Shown here: positions 1-7,138 of the stretch, one piece after another
Layout of the letters: each line of letters starts with the position of its first letter
How positions within the stretch are numbered: the stretch's first letter is position 1
Source: Candidatus Pacearchaeota archaeon
GTDB taxonomy: Archaea > Nanobdellota > Nanobdellia > Pacearchaeales > GW2011-AR1
Length of the DNA: 13,078 nt
NCBI GenBank assembly: GCA_016186375.1
Contig: JACPLS010000099.1
Span: 1 to 13,078 of the forward strand
Direction of reading: 5' to 3'
Made by a program: the position numbers and the translations under genes
Notes under the pieces: generated by a model
Seen by the model: only the letters and a program-made list of their open reading frames with translations
Database searches by the model: none
Told to the model about the DNA's origin: nothing

Positions 1-494
1 ATTTTGACAATTTTGTGACCTAATAGACTAGCAAGTCTTTCTCTTGGAGTATAATAATCAACTATGATGATATTACCGTTTTTCTTCGTAGTTCTTTTCA
101 TCTCTTTTAAAATTTTAATTCCAATTTCTTCAGGCATATCATGTAATCCAAAAGAAATCGAAGAGATATCAAATGATGATTTCTTATAGGGAATTCTTGT
201 TGCATCACAGCAAACAAACTTTAGATCATAAGTTTTCTTTATTTTTTTCTTAGCATATTTTAACATATCTGATGAAAGGTCAATTCCAATCACAGAAAAT
301 CCATTCTTTGCAAATGCGATTGATTGATTTCCAGTGCCGCACGCTACGTCAAGTATTTTAGCATTTGGATTATTTACCTTATTGGAAACTTTTTTTCTCA
401 AATTTATTAGTAAAAATTCAACGTAATCGTAAACTGGAGCCATTTTCTTGAACCAGTTTTTATTATACCATTTATAATCTATCCTATTTTTCAT
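1..494 (-). CDS. Class I SAM-dependent methyltransferase, UbiE-like, 3' end cut by window
   Basis: Translating the minus strand from ATG at 494 gives 164 open codons to the window edge, so the C-terminus is missing. Visible: motif I LDVACGTG (residues 48-55), the acidic motif IDLSSDML (71-78) that in this fold binds the ribose of S-adenosylmethionine, CCDATRIPY (95-103), and FDISSISFGLHDMP (108-121). This order is that of class I methyltransferases of the UbiE/COQ5-like kind. The substrate cannot be read; quinone, lipid or small-molecule methylation are all possible. The start is supported by a TATA-like box at 515-525, centred 26 bases upstream, which suggests a leaderless mRNA. It lies 47 bases downstream of aRF1 on the same strand but appears to have its own promoter. 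Confidence 0.85.
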   Translation of the reverse strand, partial: MKNRIDYKWYNKNWFKKMAPVYDYVEFLLINLRKKVSNKVNNPNAKILDVACGTGNQSIAFAKNGFSVIGIDLSSDMLKYAKKKIKKTYDLKFVCCDATRIPYKKSSFDISSISFGLHDMPEEIGIKILKEMKRTTKKNGNIIIVDYYTPRERLASLLGHKIVK

Positions 495-514
495 TATTAT
501 TTGTTATACCACCA

Positions 515-525
515 TTATAAATATT
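515..525 (-). promoter_or_regulatory. TATA-like box of the methyltransferase gene
   Basis: The minus strand reads AATATTTATAA here, centred 26 bases before the ATG at 494. Transcription would start at or next to the start codon. Confidence 0.5.
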
Positions 526-541
526 ATTAAGTTATTTATTC

Positions 542-1663
542 TTATTCAATCTGAAACCTCAAAATGGCCCCGACACCTTTAGTGAGATTTAAGAATTGTT
601 TACCTTCTTGATTTTCTGTGGAGATAATGAAAACGGTTGCACTGATGTTTTCTGCCTTTTTTTCTAGGTCAATTATTTCATCTTTAGCGAGTTTTTTTGA
701 GATTAAAAGCATTTCCACTGCTCCTTTTTCTAGAGCGATGAGAGTTTTTTCAAGACCATAGACTGCTTTTTCCCTTTTTTTTCCAAGAGTTTCAAAGAAT
801 TTATTGATTATTACCTTTTCTTTCACTAATTCCTGTTCAACAAGGTCTTCTTCTGATGCCTCAACTAAAAGTTTAAGGCCATGTTCATCTGTATATCCAA
901 GATCTTTTATTGCTATAACTATATTTTTAAGTTTTGTAACTAACTCTCCTTGTTCTAGGAATTCTTCTTTTGTTGGAATAGGACCTCCAATAAGAATTCC
1001 TTTTAGTTTTGGCATATTAAAAAAGATTTCTTTCATAGCATCAGCTACTCTTTTGAAAAATTCTTTTGCAAAACCTTCTGTAAGACGTTCATATCTGGCT
1101 GCACTTTGTCCCCCTGCTCTTATTTTCCCTGGGACTCCAGAAGTTAAAGTGCGTAAGACTTTAATTTGTTTTCCTTCTAATAGACCGATTGTGGCTTCTC
1201 TTCTATCCATGACAAGCAAACCATAGACTTCAGAGACGTCTAGAATTTCTTTAAGAGGATCAATAAGAAAAGTTTTATCACATCTATAGAGTCTAACATT
1301 AAGTGGGCGGGGAGGTTCGTATGCCCATAATTTGATATCTTGAACTCCTTCTTTCTCAGAAACATTACCACAGAAAATAGCTAAACCATTTGGTGGAGTT
1401 TGCTTATAATTCTTTAACTCACGAATTATTGTTTCTAGTGCGGAAACTACTGCAGTCCTAGTTGCTTTTGACTTTATATTTTCTGCTGTTCCTGCTTCTG
1501 CAGCTAACTGGTTTGAAACCTGGTGAATATTAGTTCCTGCAGGAATTAAGACAGTAACAAGTTCGGTGTGACTTCCCCTAATATTTCCCAATAAGCTTAC
1601 AAGTTCTTCCAGTTCCTGCCTTTCTTTATCTGAAATAGGTTTAAAAATGATTTTTTCTGGCAT
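542..1663 (-). CDS. prf1: Peptide chain release factor aRF1, lacking the zinc mini-domain
   Basis: This cytoplasmic factor recognises all three stop codons and triggers peptide release. The N domain has GTAENIKS (residues 58-65; NIKS at 62-65) and YRCDKTF (126-132), both used in stop-codon reading. The M domain has the catalytic GGQ (184-186) inside RAGGQSAARYERL. The C domain follows and ends with ISTENQEGKQFLNL and GVGAILRF. At 373 residues it is shorter than typical archaeal aRF1 (about 410). The missing part is the cysteine-rich zinc mini-domain normally found between the LLIS strand (319-322) and the IISTE strand; only a short helix-like linker remains, with no cysteine. Glutamate at 61, directly before NIKS, is often serine or alanine in relatives. 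The ATG is 27 bases from a TATA-like box at 1686-1695. Confidence 0.95.
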   Translation of the reverse strand: MPEKIIFKPISDKERQELEELVSLLGNIRGSHTELVTVLIPAGTNIHQVSNQLAAEAGTAENIKSKATRTAVVSALETIIRELKNYKQTPPNGLAIFCGNVSEKEGVQDIKLWAYEPPRPLNVRLYRCDKTFLIDPLKEILDVSEVYGLLVMDRREATIGLLEGKQIKVLRTLTSGVPGKIRAGGQSAARYERLTEGFAKEFFKRVADAMKEIFFNMPKLKGILIGGPIPTKEEFLEQGELVTKLKNIVIAIKDLGYTDEHGLKLLVEASEEDLVEQELVKEKVIINKFFETLGKKREKAVYGLEKTLIALEKGAVEMLLISKKLAKDEIIDLEKKAENISATVFIISTENQEGKQFLNLTKGVGAILRFQIE

Positions 1664-1685
1664 AAATATAAGATAAAATAGAAGG

Positions 1686-1695
1686 TTAATAAAGG
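1686..1695 (-). promoter_or_regulatory. TATA-like box of aRF1
   Basis: The minus strand reads CCTTTATTAA, centred about 27 bases before the aRF1 ATG at 1663. This fits a leaderless transcript. Confidence 0.5.
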
Positions 1696-1720
1696 TTGAG
1701 GGTTAAAGTGAAATTATGAA

Positions 1721-1858
1721 TTATAGTTTTTTAATTCTTGTAATCTCAATTATTTCTCTTTCATTTAAGTTCTCTTTTTCTACTATATCTTGCGGTATAG
1801 TGACTACTATTGATTTTCCTATTCTTTTAGTTTTAGAAATAAATATAATTTCTTTCAT
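1721..1858 (-). CDS. SpoVT/AbrB-like small DNA-binding protein (MazE/AbrB fold)
   Basis: This 45-residue open frame begins MKEIIFISKTKRIGKS, continues with IVVTIPQDIVEK and ends LNEREIIEITRIKKL. The pattern (R-x-G-x-S, then a V-T-I-P turn, then a hydrophobic helix, then L-x-E-x-E-x-I-E-I) is the swapped-hairpin AbrB domain used by transition-state regulators and MazE/VapB-type antitoxins. Such domains act as dimers that bind operator DNA. No toxin-like partner (PIN or MazF) lies beside it; the neighbours are ValRS upstream and aRF1 downstream, all on the minus strand. A TATA-like box at 1881-1890 lies 27 bases upstream, so it is probably transcribed alone. Family assignment is from pattern, not from a database search. 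Confidence 0.75.
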   Translation of the reverse strand: MKEIIFISKTKRIGKSIVVTIPQDIVEKENLNEREIIEITRIKKL

Positions 1859-1880
1859 AAATTGTTAATGATTGAGATGT

Positions 1881-1890
1881 TTATTAAGGT
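1881..1890 (-). promoter_or_regulatory. TATA-like box of the AbrB-like gene
   Basis: The minus strand reads ACCTTAATAA, centred 27 bases before the ATG at 1858. It closely resembles the box in front of aRF1. Confidence 0.45.
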
Positions 1891-1911
1891 ATCTATTTTA
1901 TTTCCCTTAGT

Positions 1912-4245
1912 TCATAGAACTTGGACATTAAAATCTCCTTCTTTAATTTCTTTTGCATTGCAAACTGCTTTTAGATCGTTAAGCACAGGTTTTAAGAGCG
2001 CTTGATCTTCCTTAGTTAGAAAAAGATGGATTTCAGATTTCATTGATTTTTTTGCTTCTGATTTTTTTTGTCTTACTAAAGTTATTATTTCGAGCATTTT
2101 ACTCCAGATTATCTCATCTTCTTTAGAGGATTTTATTTTAAATTGAGAAGGCCATTCAGAGAGATGGATTGATTTGTCTTTTTCATGTTTTGCGAAGTGG
2201 GTTTGATAAATGTCTTCGGTTATATATGGAGTAAATGGAGCGATAAGTTTTATTATTGTGAGGAAAGATTGGTATAATGTATAGGATGCAGAGGCTTTCT
2301 CTTGTTCTTTTCCATTATAAATTCTATGTTTAATAATTTCAAGGTAGTTATCTGCAAATATTTTCCAGAAAAATTGATCTGTTTCTAATTTTGCCTTTGA
2401 GTAATTATAATCTTGAAATACAGAAGTTGCTGATTTAATTAAGGAATTTATTTGTGTTAGAAATAAGTGGTCTGTTTCTTGTAATTTAGGCATTTTTTCT
2501 TGATATTTGATATTTGGAAAGATAAAATTAGCAACATTAAGTATTTTTGTTATAAATCGCTTGCCTGTAACAAGATCTTTTTCTTGGTAGTCTAAGTCTT
2601 CACCAAGTTTTGAAGATGCTGCCCAGTACCTCAATGCATCGGCTCCATAGGTTTGCAAAATTTCTTGTGGAGAAATAACATTACCCTTTGATTTTGACAT
2701 TTTTTCTCCTCCTAAAGTTACAAATCCTGAAATAGTAATTTCTTTCCAGGGAATAGAATTTTCATGGTATAATGCTTTAACAATTGTATAGAACGCCCAT
2801 GTGCGAATAATGTCATGTGCTTGTGGTCTTAAAGAATAAGGTATCTTTATCTTATTATTAACAAGATAAGAGGCTATTTGCGGAGTAAGAGATGATGTTG
2901 CCCATGTGTCTAGAACTTTTTCTTCTGGATCTGCAAAAGATTTGCATTTTTTGCATTGTTTTTTAATTTGAATCGGATCAATAGGAAGATCAGATTCATC
3001 TGCTAATATCGTGTCTTTACATTTTGGACAGTGCCATGCTGGAATAGGAATACCAAAATGTCTTTCTCTAGAAATTGACCAGTCCCATTCTAAACCAGAG
3101 ATCCAATTTTCATATCTTTTTTGCATATGCTTGGGGTGCCAGGTTATCTTTCTTCCTTGTGCTATAAGTTCTTTTTTCTTATCTAGAATTTTAATAAACC
3201 ATTGTTCTGTTGGAAGAAATTCGATTTCTGTCCCACATTTATCATGTACATTTACATTATGCTTAATTTGTTTTTGTTCAATTATTAAATTTGCGTCTTT
3301 TAAGTCTTTTAAAATTACTTTCCTTGCATCTTTTATTTTTAATCCTGAATATTTTTCTATGTTTAGAGTTCCTTGCTTTGTAAGGACTACTTTTTGTTGT
3401 AGTTTATGTTTTTTAATAGCTTCTACATCATATTTATCTCCGTATGAACAAACCATTAAAACTCCAGTGCCTTTATCCAATTGTGCCGATGGATCTGCAA
3501 TGATTGGAACTTCATAATCAAATAAAGGAACAGATGCTTTCTTTTTGATCAAATGAGAATATCTTTTATCTTCTGGATTTACAAAAACTGCAGCACAAGC
3601 TGCTAAAAGCTCTGGTCGAGTTGTGGCTATCGGCAGTACTGTGTTATTTGACATGAATTTAATAGTTGTAAGAAATGTTTCTTTTTCTTTATCTTCTAAT
3701 TCTGCCTGTGCTATTGGAGTTTGGCATTCAGGGCAGAATAAAGTAGGAAATCCTTCTTTATATATAAGTCCTTTTTTATATAATTGGAGAAAAGAGAGTT
3801 GGGAGATTTTTTGACTGATTGGGTTTATTGTAGAGTAATACATAGCGTAATCACAGGAAATTCCTAGATTTTTCCAATCTTGAATAAAATCAGGAGTTAT
3901 TTCTTTTAAAGTTTTTAAGCAGAGAGAAATAAAGTCTACTCTTGACATCGATTTGCTTTTTACATTTTTTAGCTTTTCAATGAGTCGTTCTGTTGGCAAT
4001 CCATTATCGTCAGTACCGAACGGATAAAAAACATTGAACCCAGACATTCTTTTAAATCTGGCTATAAAGTCTTGTTGTGCATATGAAAAAGCATGGCCAA
4101 TATGCATTTTTCCTGACACTGTTGGAGGAGGAGTATCTATTGAATAGATTTTCTTATTTGATAATGGGTCGAAAGAATAGATTTTCTCTTTTTCCCAATA
4201 TTCCAACCATTTTTTCTCTATTGATTTTATGTCTATGTCGGGCAT
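1912..4245 (-). CDS. valS: Valyl-tRNA synthetase, archaeal type
   Basis: This class I enzyme charges tRNA-Val in the cytoplasm. Visible parts in order: the HIGH signature within PPPTVSGKMHIGHAF (HIGH at 48-51); a CPEC pair (171-174); the CP1 editing domain with TTRPEL (208-213) and GTGVLMVCSYGD (259-270), which in this family removes mischarged threonine; CPKC (406-409) and CKKC (431-434), a likely zinc knuckle; DTWATSSLTPQ (446-456); KMSKS (515-519); and a helical anticodon-binding domain. DTWATSSLTP and PPPTVSGKMH point to ValRS rather than IleRS or LeuRS. The length of 777 is somewhat short, and the C-terminal coiled coil typical of bacterial ValRS is absent. The start faces a divergent small gene across 50 bases with one shared TATA-like box. 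Confidence 0.96.
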   Translation of the reverse strand: MPDIDIKSIEKKWLEYWEKEKIYSFDPLSNKKIYSIDTPPPTVSGKMHIGHAFSYAQQDFIARFKRMSGFNVFYPFGTDDNGLPTERLIEKLKNVKSKSMSRVDFISLCLKTLKEITPDFIQDWKNLGISCDYAMYYSTINPISQKISQLSFLQLYKKGLIYKEGFPTLFCPECQTPIAQAELEDKEKETFLTTIKFMSNNTVLPIATTRPELLAACAAVFVNPEDKRYSHLIKKKASVPLFDYEVPIIADPSAQLDKGTGVLMVCSYGDKYDVEAIKKHKLQQKVVLTKQGTLNIEKYSGLKIKDARKVILKDLKDANLIIEQKQIKHNVNVHDKCGTEIEFLPTEQWFIKILDKKKELIAQGRKITWHPKHMQKRYENWISGLEWDWSISRERHFGIPIPAWHCPKCKDTILADESDLPIDPIQIKKQCKKCKSFADPEEKVLDTWATSSLTPQIASYLVNNKIKIPYSLRPQAHDIIRTWAFYTIVKALYHENSIPWKEITISGFVTLGGEKMSKSKGNVISPQEILQTYGADALRYWAASSKLGEDLDYQEKDLVTGKRFITKILNVANFIFPNIKYQEKMPKLQETDHLFLTQINSLIKSATSVFQDYNYSKAKLETDQFFWKIFADNYLEIIKHRIYNGKEQEKASASYTLYQSFLTIIKLIAPFTPYITEDIYQTHFAKHEKDKSIHLSEWPSQFKIKSSKEDEIIWSKMLEIITLVRQKKSEAKKSMKSEIHLFLTKEDQALLKPVLNDLKAVCNAKEIKEGDFNVQVL

Positions 4246-4266
4246 GTTCTCTTGTGGGGAATAAGG

Positions 4267-4276
4267 GTTAAAAAGA
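4267..4276. promoter_or_regulatory. Shared bidirectional TATA-like box between ValRS and a small gene
   Basis: The plus strand reads GGTTAAAAAG and the minus strand CTTTTTAACC. Its centre (about 4271) is 26 bases from the ValRS ATG (4245) and 25 bases from the plus-strand ATG (4296). No second AT box at the right distance is evident in the 50-base gap. One box may therefore serve two leaderless transcripts. Confidence 0.5.
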
Positions 4277-4295
4277 TTAGGGTTTTGAATATTTA

Positions 4296-4439
4296 ATGGA
4301 AATCAAAAAGGACAAGAATGATGAAGATTTTATTAAGAGAGCCGCAGGCATATGGTCTGATATGGAGGAGACTGGGGCAGGATATCAAAAAAGAATGAGG
4401 AGACAATGGAAAAAAAGACAGAAAAAACTGAACTGGTAG
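4296..4439 (+). CDS. 47-residue basic protein, resembles a VapB-type antitoxin tail
   Basis: The frame begins MEIKKDKNDEDFIKRAAGIW and then carries SDMEETGAGYQKRMRRQW and a lysine/arginine-rich end closing in LNW. The pattern G-[IL]-W-x-D...Y-x-x-x-[LM]-R-x-x-W resembles the toxin-binding C-terminal tail of some VapB antitoxins. This is a resemblance judged by eye, and no DNA-binding N-terminal domain is present. A TATA-like box sits 25 bases upstream, and a T7 tract follows 13 bases after the stop. No PIN-domain toxin lies nearby. It may instead be a small regulator or nucleic-acid-binding peptide. Confidence 0.55.
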   Translation: MEIKKDKNDEDFIKRAAGIWSDMEETGAGYQKRMRRQWKKRQKKLNW

Positions 4440-4452
4440 TTTTCGATTTAGA

Positions 4453-4459
4453 TTTTTTT
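4453..4459 (+). terminator. T-tract downstream of the 47-residue gene
   Basis: Seven consecutive T residues begin 13 bases after the TAG at 4437-4439. U-runs of this kind end transcription in archaea. There is no hairpin. Confidence 0.35.
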
Positions 4460-4479
4460 GAACGAAAGCCAACAAAACA

Positions 4480-4487
4480 TTTAAATA
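4480..4487 (+). promoter_or_regulatory. TATA-like box upstream of the acidic gene
   Basis: Sequence TTTAAATA, centred about 42 bases before the ATG at 4526. Initiation near 4509 would leave a leader of about 17 bases. Confidence 0.35.
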
Positions 4488-4525
4488 GATGATGGAATTG
4501 GAAATAGAAACTCTTAATTTTCATA

Positions 4526-4651
4526 ATGGGAGGAAAAAAAAACAAGATAGAGGAGGAAGATGTCTCAGAAGACGAGTTTGATAATGATGATGACTCGAAT
4601 GAGCCAGACAAGCCTCAAGGCGACAATCCGGAAGAAGAGAGTGATTGGTAA
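4526..4651 (+). CDS. 41-residue highly acidic protein of unknown function
   Basis: The frame begins MGGKKNKIEEEDVSEDEFDN, is dominated by aspartate and glutamate, is probably disordered, and ends EEESDW. A TATA-like box TTTAAATA at 4480-4487 would give a short leader; no Shine-Dalgarno sequence is seen. It lies between the basic 47-residue gene and the HEITH protein on the same strand. Both small proteins end in a tryptophan. An acidic partner next to a basic one may form a pair, but this is inference. A T-rich tract follows the stop. Confidence 0.45.
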   Translation: MGGKKNKIEEEDVSEDEFDNDDDSNEPDKPQGDNPEEESDW

Positions 4652-4665
4652 GTTAAATCTGATAA

Positions 4666-4678
4666 TTTTTTTATTTTT
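4666..4678 (+). terminator. T-rich tract after the acidic gene
   Basis: T7-A-T5 begins 14 bases after the TAA at 4649-4651, before the next start codon. It fits an archaeal U-tract terminator. Confidence 0.35.
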
Positions 4679-4727
4679 ATTCTTAATTTAGATTTTTCAG
4701 TAAGATTTGTATTTGAGATTATTTCTT

Positions 4728-5063
4728 ATGAGAAAGAATAATAAAGAATTAGGCTTATATGAAATGGTTTTAAGAGAACATATAAGAGCGATTTTGCTAA
4801 AACGATGGCCGTTCAATTATTATTGTGGTATTTGGGAAAAACACAAACCAGACATAAATGGTCGTCAATATATAATTAAATTAAACAAAACTAAAGGCAC
4901 TATTTGTGGTAAAATTACATTAATTCATGAAATAACACATATTTTAGATGATATAGTAGGGGTTAGAAGAACAGAAGCCGCTACGGAAGATAAAGCAATA
5001 ATTCTATATGAAAGACACAAAAGTTTTGTTGATTATCTTTGGAGAAAATATGTTATTAATTAG
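4728..5063 (+). CDS. Minimal zincin (HEITH) protein, possibly ImmA/IrrE-like
   Basis: The ATG at 4728 is preferred over an in-frame TTG at 4707; it gives 111 residues beginning MRKNNKELGLYE. HEITH (67-71) follows a hydrophobic stretch, giving ITLIHEITHILDD, the HExxH metal-binding helix of zinc metalloproteases. Downstream, TEAATEDKA (82-90) supplies glutamates (84, 87) that could be the third zinc ligand, as in IrrE/ImmA-type and related gluzincins. No signal peptide is seen, so it is probably cytoplasmic. ImmA-like proteases often cleave a repressor encoded nearby; the small genes just upstream are possible partners, but this is not shown. A likely promoter is the AT-rich stretch around 4681-4691; no Shine-Dalgarno sequence is seen. 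Confidence 0.7.
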   Translation: MRKNNKELGLYEMVLREHIRAILLKRWPFNYYCGIWEKHKPDINGRQYIIKLNKTKGTICGKITLIHEITHILDDIVGVRRTEAATEDKAIILYERHKSFVDYLWRKYVIN

Positions 5064-5136
5064 GGGGCTTGTGTATGTCTGGGACTAAATTATGAGCAAC
5101 TTAGAAGGATTTACAATATAAGAGCAGAGAATACAT

Positions 5137-5149
5137 AATTTTAAAAAAC
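5137..5149 (+). promoter_or_regulatory. TATA-like box of the thermosome gene
   Basis: Sequence AATTTTAAAAAAC, centred 26 bases before the ATG at 5169. This predicts a leaderless mRNA. Confidence 0.55.
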
Positions 5150-5168
5150 ACCTGCCAGAGTTGTTTTC

Positions 5169-6773
5169 ATGACAGATAAACAACCTGCTTATATAATGCC
5201 TGAAAATGTATCTAGGACATTTGGAAGAGATGCCCAGAGAAATAATATATTTGCTGCGAAAATAGTTGCTGATATTGTTAAAACAACACTGGGGCCGAAA
5301 GGAATGGATAAAATGCTAGTTGATTCTACTGGTAATGTAATTGTAACAAATGATGGAGTAACTATATTAAATGAGATGGAAATAGATCATCCAGCTGCAA
5401 AAATGATTGTTGAAATTGCAAAAACCCAAGAGAATGAAGTTGGAGATGGAACAACATCTGTTGCGTTGCTGGCCGGGAAATTACTTGAAAATGCAGAGAG
5501 GTTATTGGACAAAAAAATTCATCCAACTGTTGTTGTTAAAGGATATAAACTTGCTGCGGATAAAACAATAAAAATGTTGTTGGAGAATGCTTCTCCTTTA
5601 AAGGACCAGAATGTTTTGAGACAGATTGCAATGACTGCAATGACAGGAAAGGGAGCAGAAGGAAATAAGGAAAAGCTGTCTGAATTAATTGTGAGGGCAA
5701 TAGATTTAATTACAAATAGCAAGGATTTTAGTGTTGATGATGTTAAAATACAAAAAATTAAGGGACATTCAATAGAAGAAAGTGAATTAATTGAAGGCAT
5801 AGTTCTTGATAAAGAGAGGGCAAATCTGGATATGCCTTCTAAAATTGAGAAAGTAAAAATTTTGCTAATTGATTTTCCGCTGGAATTAAGAAGTCCCGAG
5901 ACTGAGACAAGGATTGCAGTATCAACACCTGAACAACTTGAAAGTTTTATAACATCAGAAGAGAAATATTTGAAGTCTTTGACTGATAGAGTAATAAACT
6001 CCGGAGCAAAGGCTATATTTTGCCAAAAAGGAATTGATGATGTGGCTCAATATTATCTTGCTAAAGCAGGCATTTTTGCTTGTAGAAGAGTTGCAAAGTC
6101 AGATATGGAAAAATTTTCAAAAGCAACATCTGCGAGAATAATATCCAATTTGAATGATATAAAGGGAGATGAATTAGGCTATGCTGAATTGATTGAGGAG
6201 ACAAAAGTTGGAGAAGAATCATACATATTTGTAAAAGGATGCAAAAATTCAGGTATTGTTACGATTGTTGTTAGAGGGAGCACAGATCATATTTTAGATG
6301 AGATTGAAAGAGCGATTAAAGATGGATTGGGTGATGTAGTGGCTGCATATAAAAGTGGGAAAATTGTTGCTGGCGGAGGAGCTATTGAAATAGAACTTGC
6401 TAAAAGATTAAGGATATTTGCAAGAACTTTAGGAGGAAGGGAACAATTAGCAATTGAGGAATTTGCTAATTCTCTCGAATCAATTCCAGAGGCACTTGCT
6501 GAAAATGCAGGACTTGACCCTATAGAGATTATTGCAGAATTGAGAAAGAGGCATGATGCCGGATCTATGAATGATGGCCTTAATTTGTTTAATAATAAAG
6601 TCGAGGATACTATGGCTGCAGGAATAATTGAGCCAATGAAAGTTAAAACACAAGCGATTCAATCTGCTGCAGAAGTTGCGATGATGATTCTCCGCATAGA
6701 TGATGTTTTAGTCAGCAGAGGTAATGTTGAAATGGGTGCACAGGCGCAAAGAGAAGTTGAGGGATTGGATTAA
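5169..6773 (+). CDS. ths: Thermosome subunit (group II chaperonin)
   Basis: The subunit builds the double-ring, ATP-driven cytosolic chaperonin that folds proteins inside a cavity closed by a built-in lid. Visible: TTLGPKGMDKML (39-50), NDG (61-63), the nucleotide-site motif GDGTTS (92-97), the intermediate and apical domains (about 150-400), GGGAIEIEL (402-410), and NAGLDPIEII (446-455), whose aspartate is the conserved catalytic one of the family. The length of 534 is normal for archaeal subunits. The C-terminus ends EVEGLD, without the glycine-methionine tail found in some homologues. It is monocistronic, with a leaderless promoter and a 365-base gap downstream. Only one subunit gene is seen here; others may lie elsewhere in the genome. 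Confidence 0.98.
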   Translation: MTDKQPAYIMPENVSRTFGRDAQRNNIFAAKIVADIVKTTLGPKGMDKMLVDSTGNVIVTNDGVTILNEMEIDHPAAKMIVEIAKTQENEVGDGTTSVALLAGKLLENAERLLDKKIHPTVVVKGYKLAADKTIKMLLENASPLKDQNVLRQIAMTAMTGKGAEGNKEKLSELIVRAIDLITNSKDFSVDDVKIQKIKGHSIEESELIEGIVLDKERANLDMPSKIEKVKILLIDFPLELRSPETETRIAVSTPEQLESFITSEEKYLKSLTDRVINSGAKAIFCQKGIDDVAQYYLAKAGIFACRRVAKSDMEKFSKATSARIISNLNDIKGDELGYAELIEETKVGEESYIFVKGCKNSGIVTIVVRGSTDHILDEIERAIKDGLGDVVAAYKSGKIVAGGGAIEIELAKRLRIFARTLGGREQLAIEEFANSLESIPEALAENAGLDPIEIIAELRKRHDAGSMNDGLNLFNNKVEDTMAAGIIEPMKVKTQAIQSAAEVAMMILRIDDVLVSRGNVEMGAQAQREVEGLD

Positions 6774-7138
6774 AAATATTTAATTATGATATAAAATAGA
6801 TAATTAATTTATTGTGAATTAGAATTAAATAGATGCTTTAAATATGTAATTAATAAAATGACTTTGAATTATCCCTATTCTGATAATAGCCAAATCATTA
6901 CAGCTTTAATCATAATTATTATTAATATTAATTTATCGTCGGTATTCTTGTTAGAAGGTACATTTTTTGATATTTTTTACTATATGAAAATTAACTTAAA
7001 AAGAGGGTTTTTCAAAACCCCCAAATAATAAAATTTAATTATTCTGATTTACAATAGTCCTAAATATCATAGGTTTAAATATCTAAATGACAAGGTATTT
7101 TTAAATATTTAAATCTTAATATAAACGCACACAAAATC
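6774..7138. other. AT-rich gap between convergent genes
   Basis: This 365-base stretch separates the thermosome (plus) and GTPase (minus) 3' ends. It is strongly AT-rich, holds no convincing gene, and carries one hairpin at 7005-7020. The last 70 bases contain several TTTAAATAT-like words but face no visible gene start. Confidence 0.6.
6998..7020 (-). terminator. Hairpin with T-tract, possible terminator of the GTPase transcript
   Basis: A 6-bp perfect stem (GGGTTT at 7005-7010 with AAACCC at 7015-7020) and a 4-base loop. On the minus strand it is followed by TCTTTTT, as in intrinsic terminators. It lies about 120 bases after the GTPase stop. Hairpins are not needed for archaeal termination, so the role is uncertain. 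Confidence 0.35.

Noticed and set aside
4489..4581. Plus-strand 30-codon frame beginning ATGATGG right after the TTTAAATA box
   Set aside because: It overlaps the acidic frame in another phase and has an arginine-rich, patternless product; it cannot be excluded but is not supported.
4333..4611. Minus-strand frame rich in serine and phenylalanine over the small plus-strand genes
   Set aside because: Low-complexity mirror of the acidic and lysine-rich plus-strand coding; the plus frames have promoters and better composition.
4707..4727. Longer start (TTG at 4707) for the HEITH protein
   Set aside because: The in-frame ATG at 4728 is a better start, and the seven extra residues add no conserved sequence.
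6858..7028. Plus-strand frame of 56 codons with a hydrophobic middle, starting ATG after a TTAAATA word
   Set aside because: It is isoleucine-rich as expected from AT-rich spacer sequence, reads through the 7005-7020 hairpin, and has no recognisable motif.
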